Positions 8,847 to 17,330 of a stretch of 64,000 bases of DNA are shown here, piece by piece; the first letter of the stretch is position 1, and every line of letters begins with the position of its first letter. This DNA is from Agromyces terreus (GTDB taxonomy: Bacteria > Actinomycetota > Actinomycetes > Actinomycetales > Microbacteriaceae). A program made the position numbers and the translations under genes. The notes under the pieces are model-generated. The model was not told where the DNA came from. It saw nothing but the letters and a program-made list of their open reading frames with translations, and did not search any database. Location of the stretch: assembly GCF_009749465.1 (NCBI RefSeq), contig NZ_WBIS01000003.1, positions 269,840 to 333,839 on the forward strand, read 5' to 3'.

Positions 8847-11275
8847 CAGATGCGCACCGTCTCGCGGGCCGCAGCGGGCTCGCCCGCGGCATCCGTCGTC
8901 GGCTGCGCTACCGCTTCGGTCGGCGCACCCGAGGGCGCATCGGCGAGCGACGCCGCCTCGCGTGCGGCCTCGATCGCCCAGTACACGGCCTCGGGGGTCG
9001 CGGGCGAGCCGAGCTCGACGCTGTGCCCCGTGGGACCGAAGGCGCCCACGGCCTCGCGGATCGCCTCGCGGGCGCTGAACGCGAGCATGAACGGCGGCTC
9101 GCCGACGGCCTTCGAGCCGTACACGGCACCGGACTCCGTCGCCCGCTCGAACAGGCGCACGTTGAACTCCTCGGGCATCTCCGAGAAGCTCGGCAGCTTG
9201 TACGTGCTCGCCGACTGGGTCTTCAGTCGTCCGCGGTGCGGCCCGTCGGACTCGTCCCAGCGCAGTTCCTCGAGCGTGAGCCAGCCGAGGCCCTGCACGT
9301 AGGCGCCCTCGACCTGGCCGATGTCGATCATGGGCGAGAGCGAGTCGCCGACGTCGTGCACGATGTCGACGCGGCGCACCCGGTAGGCGCCCGTGAAGCC
9401 GTCGACCTCGACCTCGGTGGCCGCGCAGCCGTAGGCGAAGTACTTGAACGGCGAGCCCTGCATGAGGTCGGGATTCCAGTGCAGGCCCTCGGTGCGGTAG
9501 TAGCCCGCGGCCCAGAGCTGCACGCGCTGCAGGTACGCGGCGTTCACGACCTCGGCGAACGGCAGGCGATCGGCCTTGCCGAGGCCGGTGACGAATCCGC
9601 CCTCGAAGCGCACGTCGCGCTCGTCGACGCCGAGCAGGCGTCCGGCGACCTTGGCGATGCGCTCGCGGATCTGCTCGCACGCGTTCTTCACCGCGCCGCC
9701 GTTGAGGTCGGCGCCGGAGGAGGCCGCAGTCGCGGAGGTGTTCGGCACCTTGTCGGTGCGGGTCGGGGCGAGGCGCACCTGGTGCAGTTCGAGCCCGAGC
9801 GCGGTGGCCGCGACCTGGAGCATCTTCGTGTGCAGGCCCTGCCCCATCTCGGTGCCGCCGTGGTTGATGAGCACCGAGCCGTCCTTGTAGACGTGCACGA
9901 GGGCGCCCGCCTGGTTGAACGCGGCGAAGTTGAACGAGATGCCGAACTTCACGGGCGTGATCGACAGGGCGCGCTTGACGTCGTGGTGTGCGGCGTTGAA
10001 CGCGTCGATCTCGGCGCGGCGGGCGGTGAAGTCGCTGTCGGCGAGGAGCTCGCTCCAGATCGCGTCGATGCGCTCGGCGTCCTTCACGAGCTGCCCGTAC
10101 GGGGTCGACTGGCCCGGCCGGTAGAAGTTGCGACGGCGCAGGTCGGCCGGCGCGAGGCCGAGCTGCGGGGCGACCCGGCCGAGGATGTCCTCGATGAGGA
10201 ACACGCCCTGCGGGCCGCCGAACCCGCGGAACGCGGTCTGCGAGGTCTTGTTCGTCTTCGCGATGCGCCCGTCGGCGTGCACGTTCGGGATCCAGTAGGC
10301 GTTGTCGAGGTGGCAGAGCGCACGGCCGAGCACGGGCTCGGAGAGGTCGATGCTCCAGCCGCCGTCGGCGGTGAGGGTGGCCTCGAGCGCCTGGATCATG
10401 CCGTCGGCGTCGAAGCCCGCCTTCCACTCGATGTGGAACGGATGCCGCTTGCCGGTCATCGTGATGTCCTGCGTGCGGTTCAGGCGCAGGCGCACCGGCC
10501 GGCCGGTGAGCTTCGCGCCGAGCGCCGCGATGGCCGCGAATCCGTGCGGCTGCATCTCCTTGCCGCCGAACGCGCCGCCCATGCGCAGCGACTGCACGGT
10601 GACCTCGTTGCTCGGGATGTCGAGCACGTGCGCGACGATCTCCTGCGTCTCGGAGGGGTGCTGCGTCGAGCACTGCACGAAGTACTGGCCCTCGGAGTCG
10701 CGGATCGCGAACGAGGCGTGCGTCTCGAGGTAGAAGTGCTCCTGCCCGCCGAACTCGGTGACGCCTTCGAAGACGCGGTCGGATGCCGCCATGGCCGAGG
10801 CCGCGTCGCCGCGCGCGACCGTGCGCGCGATGCCCTGGAAGGATTCGGCCGCGATGGCGTCGCGGACGGTGACGTACGAGGGGAGCGGTTCGTACTCGAC
10901 GCGCACGGCCTCGGCGCCGAGGCGGGCGGCCTCTTGGGTCTCGCCGAGCACCCAGACGAGCGCGTGCCCGTAGAACATGGCCTCGCTCGGGAAGAGCGGC
11001 TCGTCGTGCTTGATGCCGGCGTCGTTCACGCCGGGCACGTCGTCGGCGGTGAGCACGCGCACGACGCCGGGGACGTCATAGGCGGACGCGACGTCGACGC
11101 TCACCCTCGCGTGCGCGTTCGTGGACTGCACGGGCCAGGCGGTCAGCGTGCCGACGGTCTGCGCGGCGAGGTCGTCGGTGTACATCGCGGCGCCGGTCAC
11201 GTGGAGCTTCGCGCTCTCGTGGGTGGCGCGCAGGCCGACGACGGGGTTCGCGGGGCGTTCGGCGAGGGCGCTCAT
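8846..11275 (-). CDS. xdhB: Xanthine dehydrogenase, molybdopterin-binding large subunit
   Basis: 809 residues; oxidises hypoxanthine and xanthine to urate at the Mo centre. Visible family motifs: GQEHFYLE, the Mo-site glutamine loop MGGAFGGKE, RGFGGPQ, GGTEMGQGLH, and the catalytic glutamate in AVGEPPFMLA near the C terminus. It overlaps xdhA by 4 bp at its start and touches xdhC at its end. Length and motif order fit the large subunit of two-subunit bacterial enzymes, where the FeS and FAD domains are in a second protein (here xdhA). The final 40 residues, after AIEAAREA, are Ala/Pro/Thr-rich and look disordered. Note that xdhA/xdhB naming varies between species. Confidence 0.95.
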   Translation of the reverse strand: MSALAERPANPVVGLRATHESAKLHVTGAAMYTDDLAAQTVGTLTAWPVQSTNAHARVSVDVASAYDVPGVVRVLTADDVPGVNDAGIKHDEPLFPSEAMFYGHALVWVLGETQEAARLGAEAVRVEYEPLPSYVTVRDAIAAESFQGIARTVARGDAASAMAASDRVFEGVTEFGGQEHFYLETHASFAIRDSEGQYFVQCSTQHPSETQEIVAHVLDIPSNEVTVQSLRMGGAFGGKEMQPHGFAAIAALGAKLTGRPVRLRLNRTQDITMTGKRHPFHIEWKAGFDADGMIQALEATLTADGGWSIDLSEPVLGRALCHLDNAYWIPNVHADGRIAKTNKTSQTAFRGFGGPQGVFLIEDILGRVAPQLGLAPADLRRRNFYRPGQSTPYGQLVKDAERIDAIWSELLADSDFTARRAEIDAFNAAHHDVKRALSITPVKFGISFNFAAFNQAGALVHVYKDGSVLINHGGTEMGQGLHTKMLQVAATALGLELHQVRLAPTRTDKVPNTSATAASSGADLNGGAVKNACEQIRERIAKVAGRLLGVDERDVRFEGGFVTGLGKADRLPFAEVVNAAYLQRVQLWAAGYYRTEGLHWNPDLMQGSPFKYFAYGCAATEVEVDGFTGAYRVRRVDIVHDVGDSLSPMIDIGQVEGAYVQGLGWLTLEELRWDESDGPHRGRLKTQSASTYKLPSFSEMPEEFNVRLFERATESGAVYGSKAVGEPPFMLAFSAREAIREAVGAFGPTGHSVELGSPATPEAVYWAIEAAREAASLADAPSGAPTEAVAQPTTDAAGEPAAARETVRI

Positions 11276-12780
11276 GCCGAGACCTCCTTGGATTCGATGA
11301 CGGTCGCGCTGTAGAGCTTCAGCAGCGAGGTGCCGAGCATGTGGGAGCGGTACTCCGCGCTCGCGCGGTGGTCGGACATGGGCGTGCCCTCGGTGCGCAG
11401 CACCGCGGAGGCGGCGCGCACGGTGGCGATGTTCCACGGCCGGCCGATGAGCGCGGCCTCGGTGTCGCGAGCCCTCAGCGGGGTCGCCGCGACGCCGCCG
11501 AGGCCGATGCGGGCGTCGACGACCACGCCGTCGCGGAGGTCGAGGGCGAACGCGACGGCGACGCTCGAGATGTCGTCGAAGCGACGCTTGGCGATCTTGT
11601 GGAACGCGGTGATCTCGGCGAGCGGGAGCGGGATGCGGATGGAGCGGATCAGCTCGTTCCTCGCGCGGACCGTCTGGCGGTAGCCGGTGAAGTAGTCGGC
11701 GAGGTCGACCTCGCGCTCGCCGTCGACGGACGCGAGCACGAGGCTCGCGCCGAGGGCGAGGAGGGCCGGCGGGGTGTCGCCGATGGGGGAGCCGGTGCCG
11801 AGGTTGCCGCCGATGGTGCCGCGGTTGCGGATGAGCCGAGACGCGAACTGCGGGAAGAGCTTGGCGAGCAGCGGCACCCGGCCGTCGAGGCGGCGCTCGA
11901 TCTCGCTGAGCGAGAGGGCCGCGCCGATCTCGACGACGTCGTCGGCGACGGTGAGCGTGCGGAGCTCGTCGAGCTGCTCGATCGCGACGACGAGCGGTGC
12001 CCGGCGGCCACGGAGGTTCACCTCGACGCCCCAGTCGGTGGATCCGGCGACGAGCACGGCGGTCGGCTCCTCGTCGAGGATGCGGAGCGTGTCGGCGAGG
12101 CTCGCGGGCCGCACGAAGCGGCTGCCGTCGACCTCGACGTCGGTGGGCACGGGATCGGGTGCCGGGCGGCGACGCCGCTCGGCGAGTTCGTCGCCCGCCT
12201 CGGGGAAGCCGAGCGTGTACGCGGCGTCGCGGATGGGCCGGTAGCCGGTGCAGCGGCAGAGGTTGCCGCTCAGTGAGTGCAGGTCGAACCCGTTGGGGCC
12301 GTGCTCGGCGTCGGCGGCGCCGGATGCCCCGGAGGCGCCGGGCGCGCCGGGCGCCGCGTCGGCCGGGCAGCCCTCGTCGTGGGAGCTCGCGGGCGCGCGG
12401 TCCGCTCGGTAGTACTCGCCGGCCATGCTGCACGCGAAGCCGGGCGTGCAGTAGCCGCACTGGGAGCCGCCGGCCTCGGCCAGCTTCGCCTGCACGGGGT
12501 GCAGGTCTTCGGTGCCGCCGAGGCCCTCGGCCGTGACGATCTCCTGGCCGTTCAGGGCGGCCACGGGCACCAGGCACGCGTTGACGGGGGTCCAGGCGGT
12601 GCCGCCGTCGGCGGTGGGCGTGGCGAGCAGCATCGCGCAGGCGCCGCATTCGCCCTCGGCGCAGCCCTCCTTGCTGCCCGGCAGGCCCGTTTCGCGGAGC
12701 CAGTCGAGGGCGGTGGTGTGGGCGGGGACTCCGTTGAGGGGGCGGACGGCCCCGTTGACGGTGACGGCGATGTCTGGCAT
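11272..12780 (-). CDS. xdhA: Xanthine dehydrogenase, 2Fe-2S/FAD small subunit
   Basis: 502 residues from the ATG at 12780, preceded by GAGGAGATCCG. Ferredoxin-type 2Fe-2S motif Cys40/45/48 plus Cys69, then the helical 2Fe-2S motif CGYC (Cys108, Cys111) with CRC at Cys175/Cys177. The FAD domain follows (about 220-390) with RNRGTIGGNLGTGSPIGD, and then the CO-dehydrogenase-flavoprotein-type C-terminal domain. Between Cys111 and Cys175 there is an inserted low-complexity stretch (about residues 125-165, Ala/Gly/Ser/Pro-rich) that widens the usual spacing. It carries electrons from the Mo site to NAD+. It is the first xdh gene after a 164-bp gap containing a palindrome at 12893-12909. Confidence 0.94.
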   Translation of the reverse strand: MPDIAVTVNGAVRPLNGVPAHTTALDWLRETGLPGSKEGCAEGECGACAMLLATPTADGGTAWTPVNACLVPVAALNGQEIVTAEGLGGTEDLHPVQAKLAEAGGSQCGYCTPGFACSMAGEYYRADRAPASSHDEGCPADAAPGAPGASGASGAADAEHGPNGFDLHSLSGNLCRCTGYRPIRDAAYTLGFPEAGDELAERRRRPAPDPVPTDVEVDGSRFVRPASLADTLRILDEEPTAVLVAGSTDWGVEVNLRGRRAPLVVAIEQLDELRTLTVADDVVEIGAALSLSEIERRLDGRVPLLAKLFPQFASRLIRNRGTIGGNLGTGSPIGDTPPALLALGASLVLASVDGEREVDLADYFTGYRQTVRARNELIRSIRIPLPLAEITAFHKIAKRRFDDISSVAVAFALDLRDGVVVDARIGLGGVAATPLRARDTEAALIGRPWNIATVRAASAVLRTEGTPMSDHRASAEYRSHMLGTSLLKLYSATVIESKEVSA

Positions 12781-12892
12781 CGGATCTCCTCGGATTCGGT
12801 GTCGGCATCGACACCTGCGGCACCGGGGCCCCGATGGCCCCACCTCGCACCGCGCCTGCTTCGGGCAGTCATCTCGATGATACTGCGTCTGA

Positions 12893-12909
12893 AGCAAGAA
12901 CTTCTTGCT
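12893..12909. promoter_or_regulatory. Palindrome upstream of xdhA, possible operator
   Basis: AGCAAGAA, one base, then TTCTTGCT: a perfect 17-bp palindrome 113 bp before the xdhA start. A -10-like TATCAT on the minus strand lies just downstream (about 12878-12883). The same CAAGA/TCTTG arms occur in the promoter at 40164-40175. It probably binds a dimeric regulator, or less likely ends the upstream small gene. Confidence 0.5.
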
Positions 12910-12944
12910 CTTCGAAATCAAGATTCCGTAGAGCGGATATCACC

Positions 12945-13112
12945 TCATGGCGTGAGCCAGCGGAGCACCGGCATGCGGTGCATGAGTCGCGCGAATCGAC
13001 CGGGCTCCCTGGTCATGCGCGCCGGCATGTGGATGTCGGGGTCGATCACGTTGGAGGCGGTGAACGCGTAGGGGCGGGCGACGACGCCGCGCTCCTCGGG
13101 GTAGTGGGACAT
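12945..13112 (-). CDS. Small protein of unknown function (55 aa) under IclR-type operators
   Basis: A 55-codon frame starting at ATG 13112, with a strong ribosome site (GGAGAGGAG) 6-7 nt upstream. A plausible promoter (TTGACG, 18 bp, TACGCT on the minus strand) is followed by two TTCCG-N5-CGGAA-type palindromes before the gene. It reads from MSHYPEERGV to VLRWLTP, is rich in Arg, Pro and Met, and has no membrane segment or cysteine. I do not recognise the family. Between iclR and xdhABC on the same strand it is placed to be co-regulated with purine catabolism. The ribosome site and operators argue for a real gene; its small size keeps the call moderate. Confidence 0.6.
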   Translation of the reverse strand: MSHYPEERGVVARPYAFTASNVIDPDIHMPARMTREPGRFARLMHRMPVLRWLTP

Positions 13113-13133
13113 GTCTCGCTCCTCTCCGCTCAA

Positions 13134-13170
13134 TTCCGAGATGCGGAAGTGCATTTCTGAATTACGGAAA
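13134..13170. promoter_or_regulatory. Two tandem IclR-type operator palindromes
   Basis: TTCCGAGATGCGGAA (13134-13148) and TTTCTGAATTACGGAAA (13154-13170; TTCTG-N5-CGGAA core). Both follow the pattern TTCCG-N5-CGGAA, also seen at 14100, 14185 and 19713. They lie just downstream of a minus-strand promoter for the 55-aa gene and probably xdhABC, and after the stop of the divergent regulon's regulator gene, so they suit repression by that IclR protein. Confidence 0.7.
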
Positions 13171-13291
13171 GCGTAAGCGAGGTCGGCGGGTGCCGTCAAG
13201 GGTCGCGAGCAGAGCGGATGCCGCGGCATCCGACACGTCCGGACGCGCGCCGGCGAGCGCCGCGCACGGGCGGCGGAGTGGGAGCCCGGCC

Positions 13292-14041
13292 TCAGGCGGT
13301 CGCGGCCGAGATGTCCTGGACGATCTCGCGCAGCACGGGGATCGCCCGCTCGGCGAAGGCCTCGTCGACGCGTGCGACCGGGCCCGAGACCGAGACGGCG
13401 GTCGGCACGGGCGCGCCGGGCACGGTCATGGCGTAGCAGCGCACGCCGATCTCCTGCTCGTTGTCGTCGATCGCGTAGCCGCGTTCGCGGCTGAGGTGCA
13501 GGTCTTCGAGGAGGGCGTCGACCGAGTCGATCGAGTACTCCGTCGATTTCGGGAGTCCGGTGCGCGCGACGATGTCGCGCACGACCTCGTCGTCGAACTG
13601 GGAGAGGATCGCCTTGCCGACGCCGGTGTTGTGCAGGCCCGAGCGGCGGCCGACCTCGGTGAACATGCGCATGGCGTGCGGCGACGGGGCCTGCGAGACG
13701 TAGATGACCTGGTCGCCGTCGATCGTGGCGAGGTTGGCGGTCTCGCCGAGGCGTGACACGAGGTCTTTCAGCTGGGGCTTCGCGAGCTGGCCGAACTGGC
13801 GGTTCGCCACTTCGCCGAGGCGCACGAGCCGAGGGCCGAGCGCGTAGCGGCGGTTCGCGAGCTGGCGCGCGTACCCGAGCGAGACGAGCGTGCGGAGCAG
13901 GCGGTGGATCGTGGGCAGCGGCAGTTCGGCCATGGCCGAGAGCTCGCTCAGCGTCACGTCGCCGCCCGCGTCGGCGATGAGTTCGAGGAGGTCGAAGACT
14001 CGGGCGACAGACTTGACGCCTTCGGTCGGGCTGTCGGCCAT
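13292..14041 (-). CDS. IclR-family transcriptional regulator (AllR-like)
   Basis: 249 residues. The N-terminal winged helix (about 8-70) has VARVFDLLELI and PTIHRLLRTLVSLGYA, typical of IclR. The effector domain (about 85-245) contains HNTGVGKAIL and the ERGYAIDDNEQEIGVRC segment. It sits between the xdh side and the malic enzyme-malate synthase-allE operon, divergent from the latter. IclR proteins such as AllR control allantoin and glyoxylate genes and usually release DNA on binding glyoxylate or a related acid. The palindromes TTCCG-N5-CGGAA in its own promoter region and at neighbouring operons are the likely sites. Ligand and direction of control are inferred from the family. Confidence 0.9.
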   Translation of the reverse strand: MADSPTEGVKSVARVFDLLELIADAGGDVTLSELSAMAELPLPTIHRLLRTLVSLGYARQLANRRYALGPRLVRLGEVANRQFGQLAKPQLKDLVSRLGETANLATIDGDQVIYVSQAPSPHAMRMFTEVGRRSGLHNTGVGKAILSQFDDEVVRDIVARTGLPKSTEYSIDSVDALLEDLHLSRERGYAIDDNEQEIGVRCYAMTVPGAPVPTAVSVSGPVARVDEAFAERAIPVLREIVQDISAATA

Positions 14042-14099
14042 CCGTGCTGCTCCAGTTCGTTCGAGCTCGCGATCCGCACGCTCCGGCGCGGCACGAGTT

Positions 14100-14114
14100 A
14101 TCCGCATCGCGGAA
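14100..14114. promoter_or_regulatory. IclR-type operator in the iclR leader
   Basis: ATCCGCATCGCGGAA matches TTCCG-N5-CGGAA with one mismatch. It lies 59-73 bp upstream of the iclR start in the divergent intergenic region, which suits autoregulation of the regulator. Confidence 0.55.
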
Positions 14115-14178
14115 GTCTTCGGGTTCAGACAAGATACCGCACGCCGTGTCGACGGCCCGGGATTTTTGCATCGTGGGC

Positions 14179-14207
14179 TTGTGTTTCCGAATAGCAGAGA
14201 ATAATGT
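14179..14207 (+). promoter_or_regulatory. Promoter of the malic enzyme operon with embedded half-conserved operator
   Basis: TTGTGT (14179-14184), a 17-bp spacer, then TAATGT (14202-14207). The spacer holds TTCCG-AATAG-CAGAG (14185-14199), a copy of the IclR-type palindrome with an intact left arm and two changes in the right arm. The transcript would begin near 14214, leaving a leader of about 65 nt before the ATG at 14279. Confidence 0.6.
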
Positions 14208-14278
14208 CCATCATACGAAAACTTGTGCCAATGGTTTTCATGACCGAGGGTGGCCACGCCATCCGGGAAGGACTTTCG

Positions 14279-15691
14279 ATGGCGAACCCGAGTCCCGGCT
14301 ATTCCATCCAGCTGCGCGTCGAGGCGCCCGCGGGCGTCACGGCGACGAGCGAACTCGTCGTCACGGTCGCCGATGCGGGGGCCGTGGTCACCGCCGTCGA
14401 CGTGAGCGAGTCCACGGGCGACCGCGTGCTCGTCGACCTCACCTGCTACGCCGCGAGCGCCGAGCACGCCGCGCAGGTCGCCGAGGCGCTGGCCGCCCGC
14501 GAGGGCGTGATCGTGCACGATGTCGCGGATCGCACCTTCAGGCTGCACGCCGGTGGCAAGCTGGAGATCGTGCCGAAGACGCCACTGCGCAACCGCGACG
14601 ACCTCTCCCGGGCCTACACCCCGGGCGTCGCGCGCGTCTGCCTCGCCATCGCCGAGCAGCAGGCCGACGCCCGCCGCCTCACCGTCAAGGGCAACACCAT
14701 CGCCGTCGTCACCGACGGGTCCGCGGTGCTCGGGCTCGGCAACATCGGGGCGCTGGCGTCGATCCCGGTCATGGAGGGCAAGGCGGCCCTGTTCAAGCAG
14801 TTCGCCGACGTCGACGCGTGGCCCGTCGCGCTCGACACCCAGGACACCGAGGAGATCATCCGCATCGTCAAGGCCCTCGCGCCGGTGTACGGCGGCATCA
14901 ACCTCGAGGACATCGCGGCCCCCCGCTGCTTCGAGATCGAGCGCCGCCTCCGCGAGGAGCTCGACATCCCGGTCTTCCACGACGACCAGCACGGCACCGC
15001 CATCGTCACCCTCGCCGCGCTCGTGAACGCCCTGCGGCTCGTGGGCAAGCGGCTCCCCGACGTGCGCATCGTCGTGTCGGGCGTCGGCGCGGCCGGCTCG
15101 GCCATCATCCAGCTGCTCGTCGCCGAGGGCGCACGCGACATCGTCGCCTGCAGCCGCACCGGGGCGATCCACCGCGGCCGGGCCTACGACGACCCGCACC
15201 GCACCTGGATCGCCGAGAACACGAACCGGCAAGGCGTGCACGGCACGCTCGCCGAGGTGCTCGTCGGCGCCGACGTGTTCATCGGCGTGAGCGCGCCGAA
15301 CCTCCTCGGCGAGGCCGAGATCGCCGCGATGGCCGAAGGGTCGATCGTGTTCGCCATGGCGAACCCCGACCCCGAGGTCGACCCGGTCGTCGCCGCGCGG
15401 CACGCCGCGGTCGTGGCCACGGGCCGCAGCGACTTCCCGAACCAGATCAACAACGTGCTCGCGTTCCCCGGCTTCTTCCGCGGACTGCTCGACGCCGGCG
15501 CCGTCGACATCACGCCCGCGATGCTCGTGGCCGCCGCCGAGGCGATCGCCTCGTGCGTCGGCGAGGACGAGCTCAACGCGAGCTTCATCATCCCGAGCGT
15601 GTTCGACCCCGACGTCGCACGCGTCGTCGCCGAGGCGGTCGTCGCCGCCGCGCACCGCACCGCACCCGCACAGGAGGAATCCGCAGCATGA
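14279..15691 (+). CDS. NAD(P)-dependent malic enzyme with N-terminal ACT domain
   Basis: 470 residues from ATG 14279 (GGAAGGA ribosome site); a longer start at 14204 is possible but has no ribosome site and would overlap the promoter. Residues about 5-80 look like an ACT ligand-binding domain. The catalytic part follows: YTPGVARVC, the metal/substrate segment FHDDQHGTAIV, the nucleotide loop SGVGAAGSAI, and NPDPEV. It decarboxylates malate to pyruvate. The next gene, malate synthase, overlaps by 4 bp; together they turn glyoxylate plus acetyl-CoA into pyruvate, a sensible outlet for allantoin-derived glyoxylate. The ACT domain suggests allosteric control. Confidence 0.92.
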   Translation: MANPSPGYSIQLRVEAPAGVTATSELVVTVADAGAVVTAVDVSESTGDRVLVDLTCYAASAEHAAQVAEALAAREGVIVHDVADRTFRLHAGGKLEIVPKTPLRNRDDLSRAYTPGVARVCLAIAEQQADARRLTVKGNTIAVVTDGSAVLGLGNIGALASIPVMEGKAALFKQFADVDAWPVALDTQDTEEIIRIVKALAPVYGGINLEDIAAPRCFEIERRLREELDIPVFHDDQHGTAIVTLAALVNALRLVGKRLPDVRIVVSGVGAAGSAIIQLLVAEGARDIVACSRTGAIHRGRAYDDPHRTWIAENTNRQGVHGTLAEVLVGADVFIGVSAPNLLGEAEIAAMAEGSIVFAMANPDPEVDPVVAARHAAVVATGRSDFPNQINNVLAFPGFFRGLLDAGAVDITPAMLVAAAEAIASCVGEDELNASFIIPSVFDPDVARVVAEAVVAAAHRTAPAQEESAA

Positions 15692-17328
15692 CCACCCCAG
15701 CCGTCCAGGCCCCGCCGGCCGCCCAGGCCCCCGCCGTCGAGATCACCCGCACGTCGACCGTCGTCGGCGCCGACGAGATCCTCACGCCCGAGGCGCTCGC
15801 CTTCGTCGCCGAACTGCACCGGCGCTTCGCGGGAACCCGCGCGGGGCTCCTCGCCGAGCGGCAGGCCAGGCGCGAGCGCATCGCCCGCGGCGGCACGCTC
15901 GACTTCCTGCCCGAGACGCGCGACGTCCGCGAGGGCGACTGGCACGTGGCATCCGCGCCCGAGGCGCTGCTCGACCGCCGCGTCGAGATCACGGGGCCCG
16001 CCGCGCCGCCGAAGATGGCGATCAACGCCCTGAACTCGGGCGCCAGGGTCTGGCTCGCCGACCTCGAGGACGCCACGAGCCCCACCTGGGACAACGTCGT
16101 CGGCGGCGTGAAGAACCTGCGCGACGCCGCGCTCGGCACGCTGGCCTACACGTCGCCCGCCGGCAAGCCGTACGCGCTGCGCACCGACGTGCGCCGCCCG
16201 ACGGTGGTCACCCGGCCGCGCGGCTGGCACCTCCCGGAGCGCCACCTGCTCGTCGACGGCGAGCCGGCCGTGGGTGCGCTCGTCGACTTCGGGCTGCACT
16301 TCTTCCACACGGCGAAGCTGCTCATCGCCAACGGCCACGGACCGTACTACTACCTTCCGAAGCTCGAGAGCCACCTCGAGGCGCGGCTCTGGAACGACGT
16401 GTTCGTGTTCGCGCAGGACGCCCTCGGCATCCCGCAGGGCACCGTCAGGGCGACCGTGCTCATCGAGACGATCCCCGCCGCCTTCGAGATGGACGAGATC
16501 CTCTTCGAGCTGCGTGAGCACGCCTCGGGCCTGAACGCCGGGCGCTGGGACTACCTGTTCAGCATGATCAAGGTGTTCCGCGACGCCGGAGCCGCCTTCG
16601 TGCTGCCCGACCGCGCCTCGGTCGCGATGACCGCGCCCTTCATGCGCGCGTACACCGAGCTGCTCGTGAAGACCTGCCACCGTCGCGGCGCCGCGGCGAT
16701 GGGCGGCATGGCGGCGGTCGTGCCGAACCGCAACGACCTCGAGGTCACCGCGGCCGCGTTCGAGAAGGTGCGCGCCGACAAGACCCGCGAGGCGAACGAC
16801 GGCTTCGATGGCTCATGGGTCGCCCACCCCGACCTCGTGCCGGTGTGCCGCGAGGTGTTCGACGCCGTGCTCGGCGAACGGCCGAACCAGTTCGACCGGC
16901 AGCGCCCCGAGGTCGAGGTCTCCGCCGCGCAACTGCTCGACGTCGCCTCCGCCGGCGGCGAGGTCACCGAGGCCGGCCTGCGGGCGAACCTCTACGTCGC
17001 CGTCGCGTACACGGCCGTCTGGCTCTCGGGCAACGGCGCGGTCGCGATCCACAACCTCATGGAGGACGCCGCGACCGCCGAGATCTCGCGCTCGCAGGTC
17101 TGGCAGCAGCTGCGCAACGGGGTCGTGTTCACCGACACGGGCCGACAGATCACGCCCGACCTCGTGCGCGACGTGCTCGCCGAAGAGGTCGACCGGCTGC
17201 GCGGCGAGGTCGCCCCCGAGCTCTTCGCCCGCTGCTACGAACCGGCCGCGGCGCTCATCGCCGACATCTGCCTCTCCGAGGACTACGTCGACTTCCTCAC
17301 CCTGCCCGCCTACGAGCTCCTGGACTGA
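15688..17328 (+). CDS. aceB: Malate synthase A
   Basis: 546 residues, the length of the A-type enzyme (G-type is about 720). Condenses glyoxylate and acetyl-CoA to malate. Motifs: APPKMAINALNSGA, the DLEDATSPTW metal-site segment, RPRGWHLPERH, the LIETIPAAFEMDEILFELR signature containing the Mg-binding glutamate, and SGNGAVAIHNLMEDAATAEI near the C terminus. AGGAGG lies 10 nt before the ATG, which overlaps the malic enzyme stop. Its place in the allantoin cluster, with no isocitrate lyase in sight, suggests that glyoxylate comes from ureidoglycolate rather than from the glyoxylate bypass. Confidence 0.95.
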   Translation: MTTPAVQAPPAAQAPAVEITRTSTVVGADEILTPEALAFVAELHRRFAGTRAGLLAERQARRERIARGGTLDFLPETRDVREGDWHVASAPEALLDRRVEITGPAAPPKMAINALNSGARVWLADLEDATSPTWDNVVGGVKNLRDAALGTLAYTSPAGKPYALRTDVRRPTVVTRPRGWHLPERHLLVDGEPAVGALVDFGLHFFHTAKLLIANGHGPYYYLPKLESHLEARLWNDVFVFAQDALGIPQGTVRATVLIETIPAAFEMDEILFELREHASGLNAGRWDYLFSMIKVFRDAGAAFVLPDRASVAMTAPFMRAYTELLVKTCHRRGAAAMGGMAAVVPNRNDLEVTAAAFEKVRADKTREANDGFDGSWVAHPDLVPVCREVFDAVLGERPNQFDRQRPEVEVSAAQLLDVASAGGEVTEAGLRANLYVAVAYTAVWLSGNGAVAIHNLMEDAATAEISRSQVWQQLRNGVVFTDTGRQITPDLVRDVLAEEVDRLRGEVAPELFARCYEPAAALIADICLSEDYVDFLTLPAYELLD

Positions 17329-17330
17329 AC

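Noticed and set aside
9023..11314. 763-codon plus-strand frame opposite xdhB
   Set aside because: Composition is that of an antisense frame (Arg/Glu/Val/His-rich); xdhB carries all family motifs on the other strand.
14204..14278. Upstream ATG 14204 as the start of malic enzyme
   Set aside because: It lies within the -10 region of the likely promoter and has no ribosome site; ATG 14279 follows a good one.
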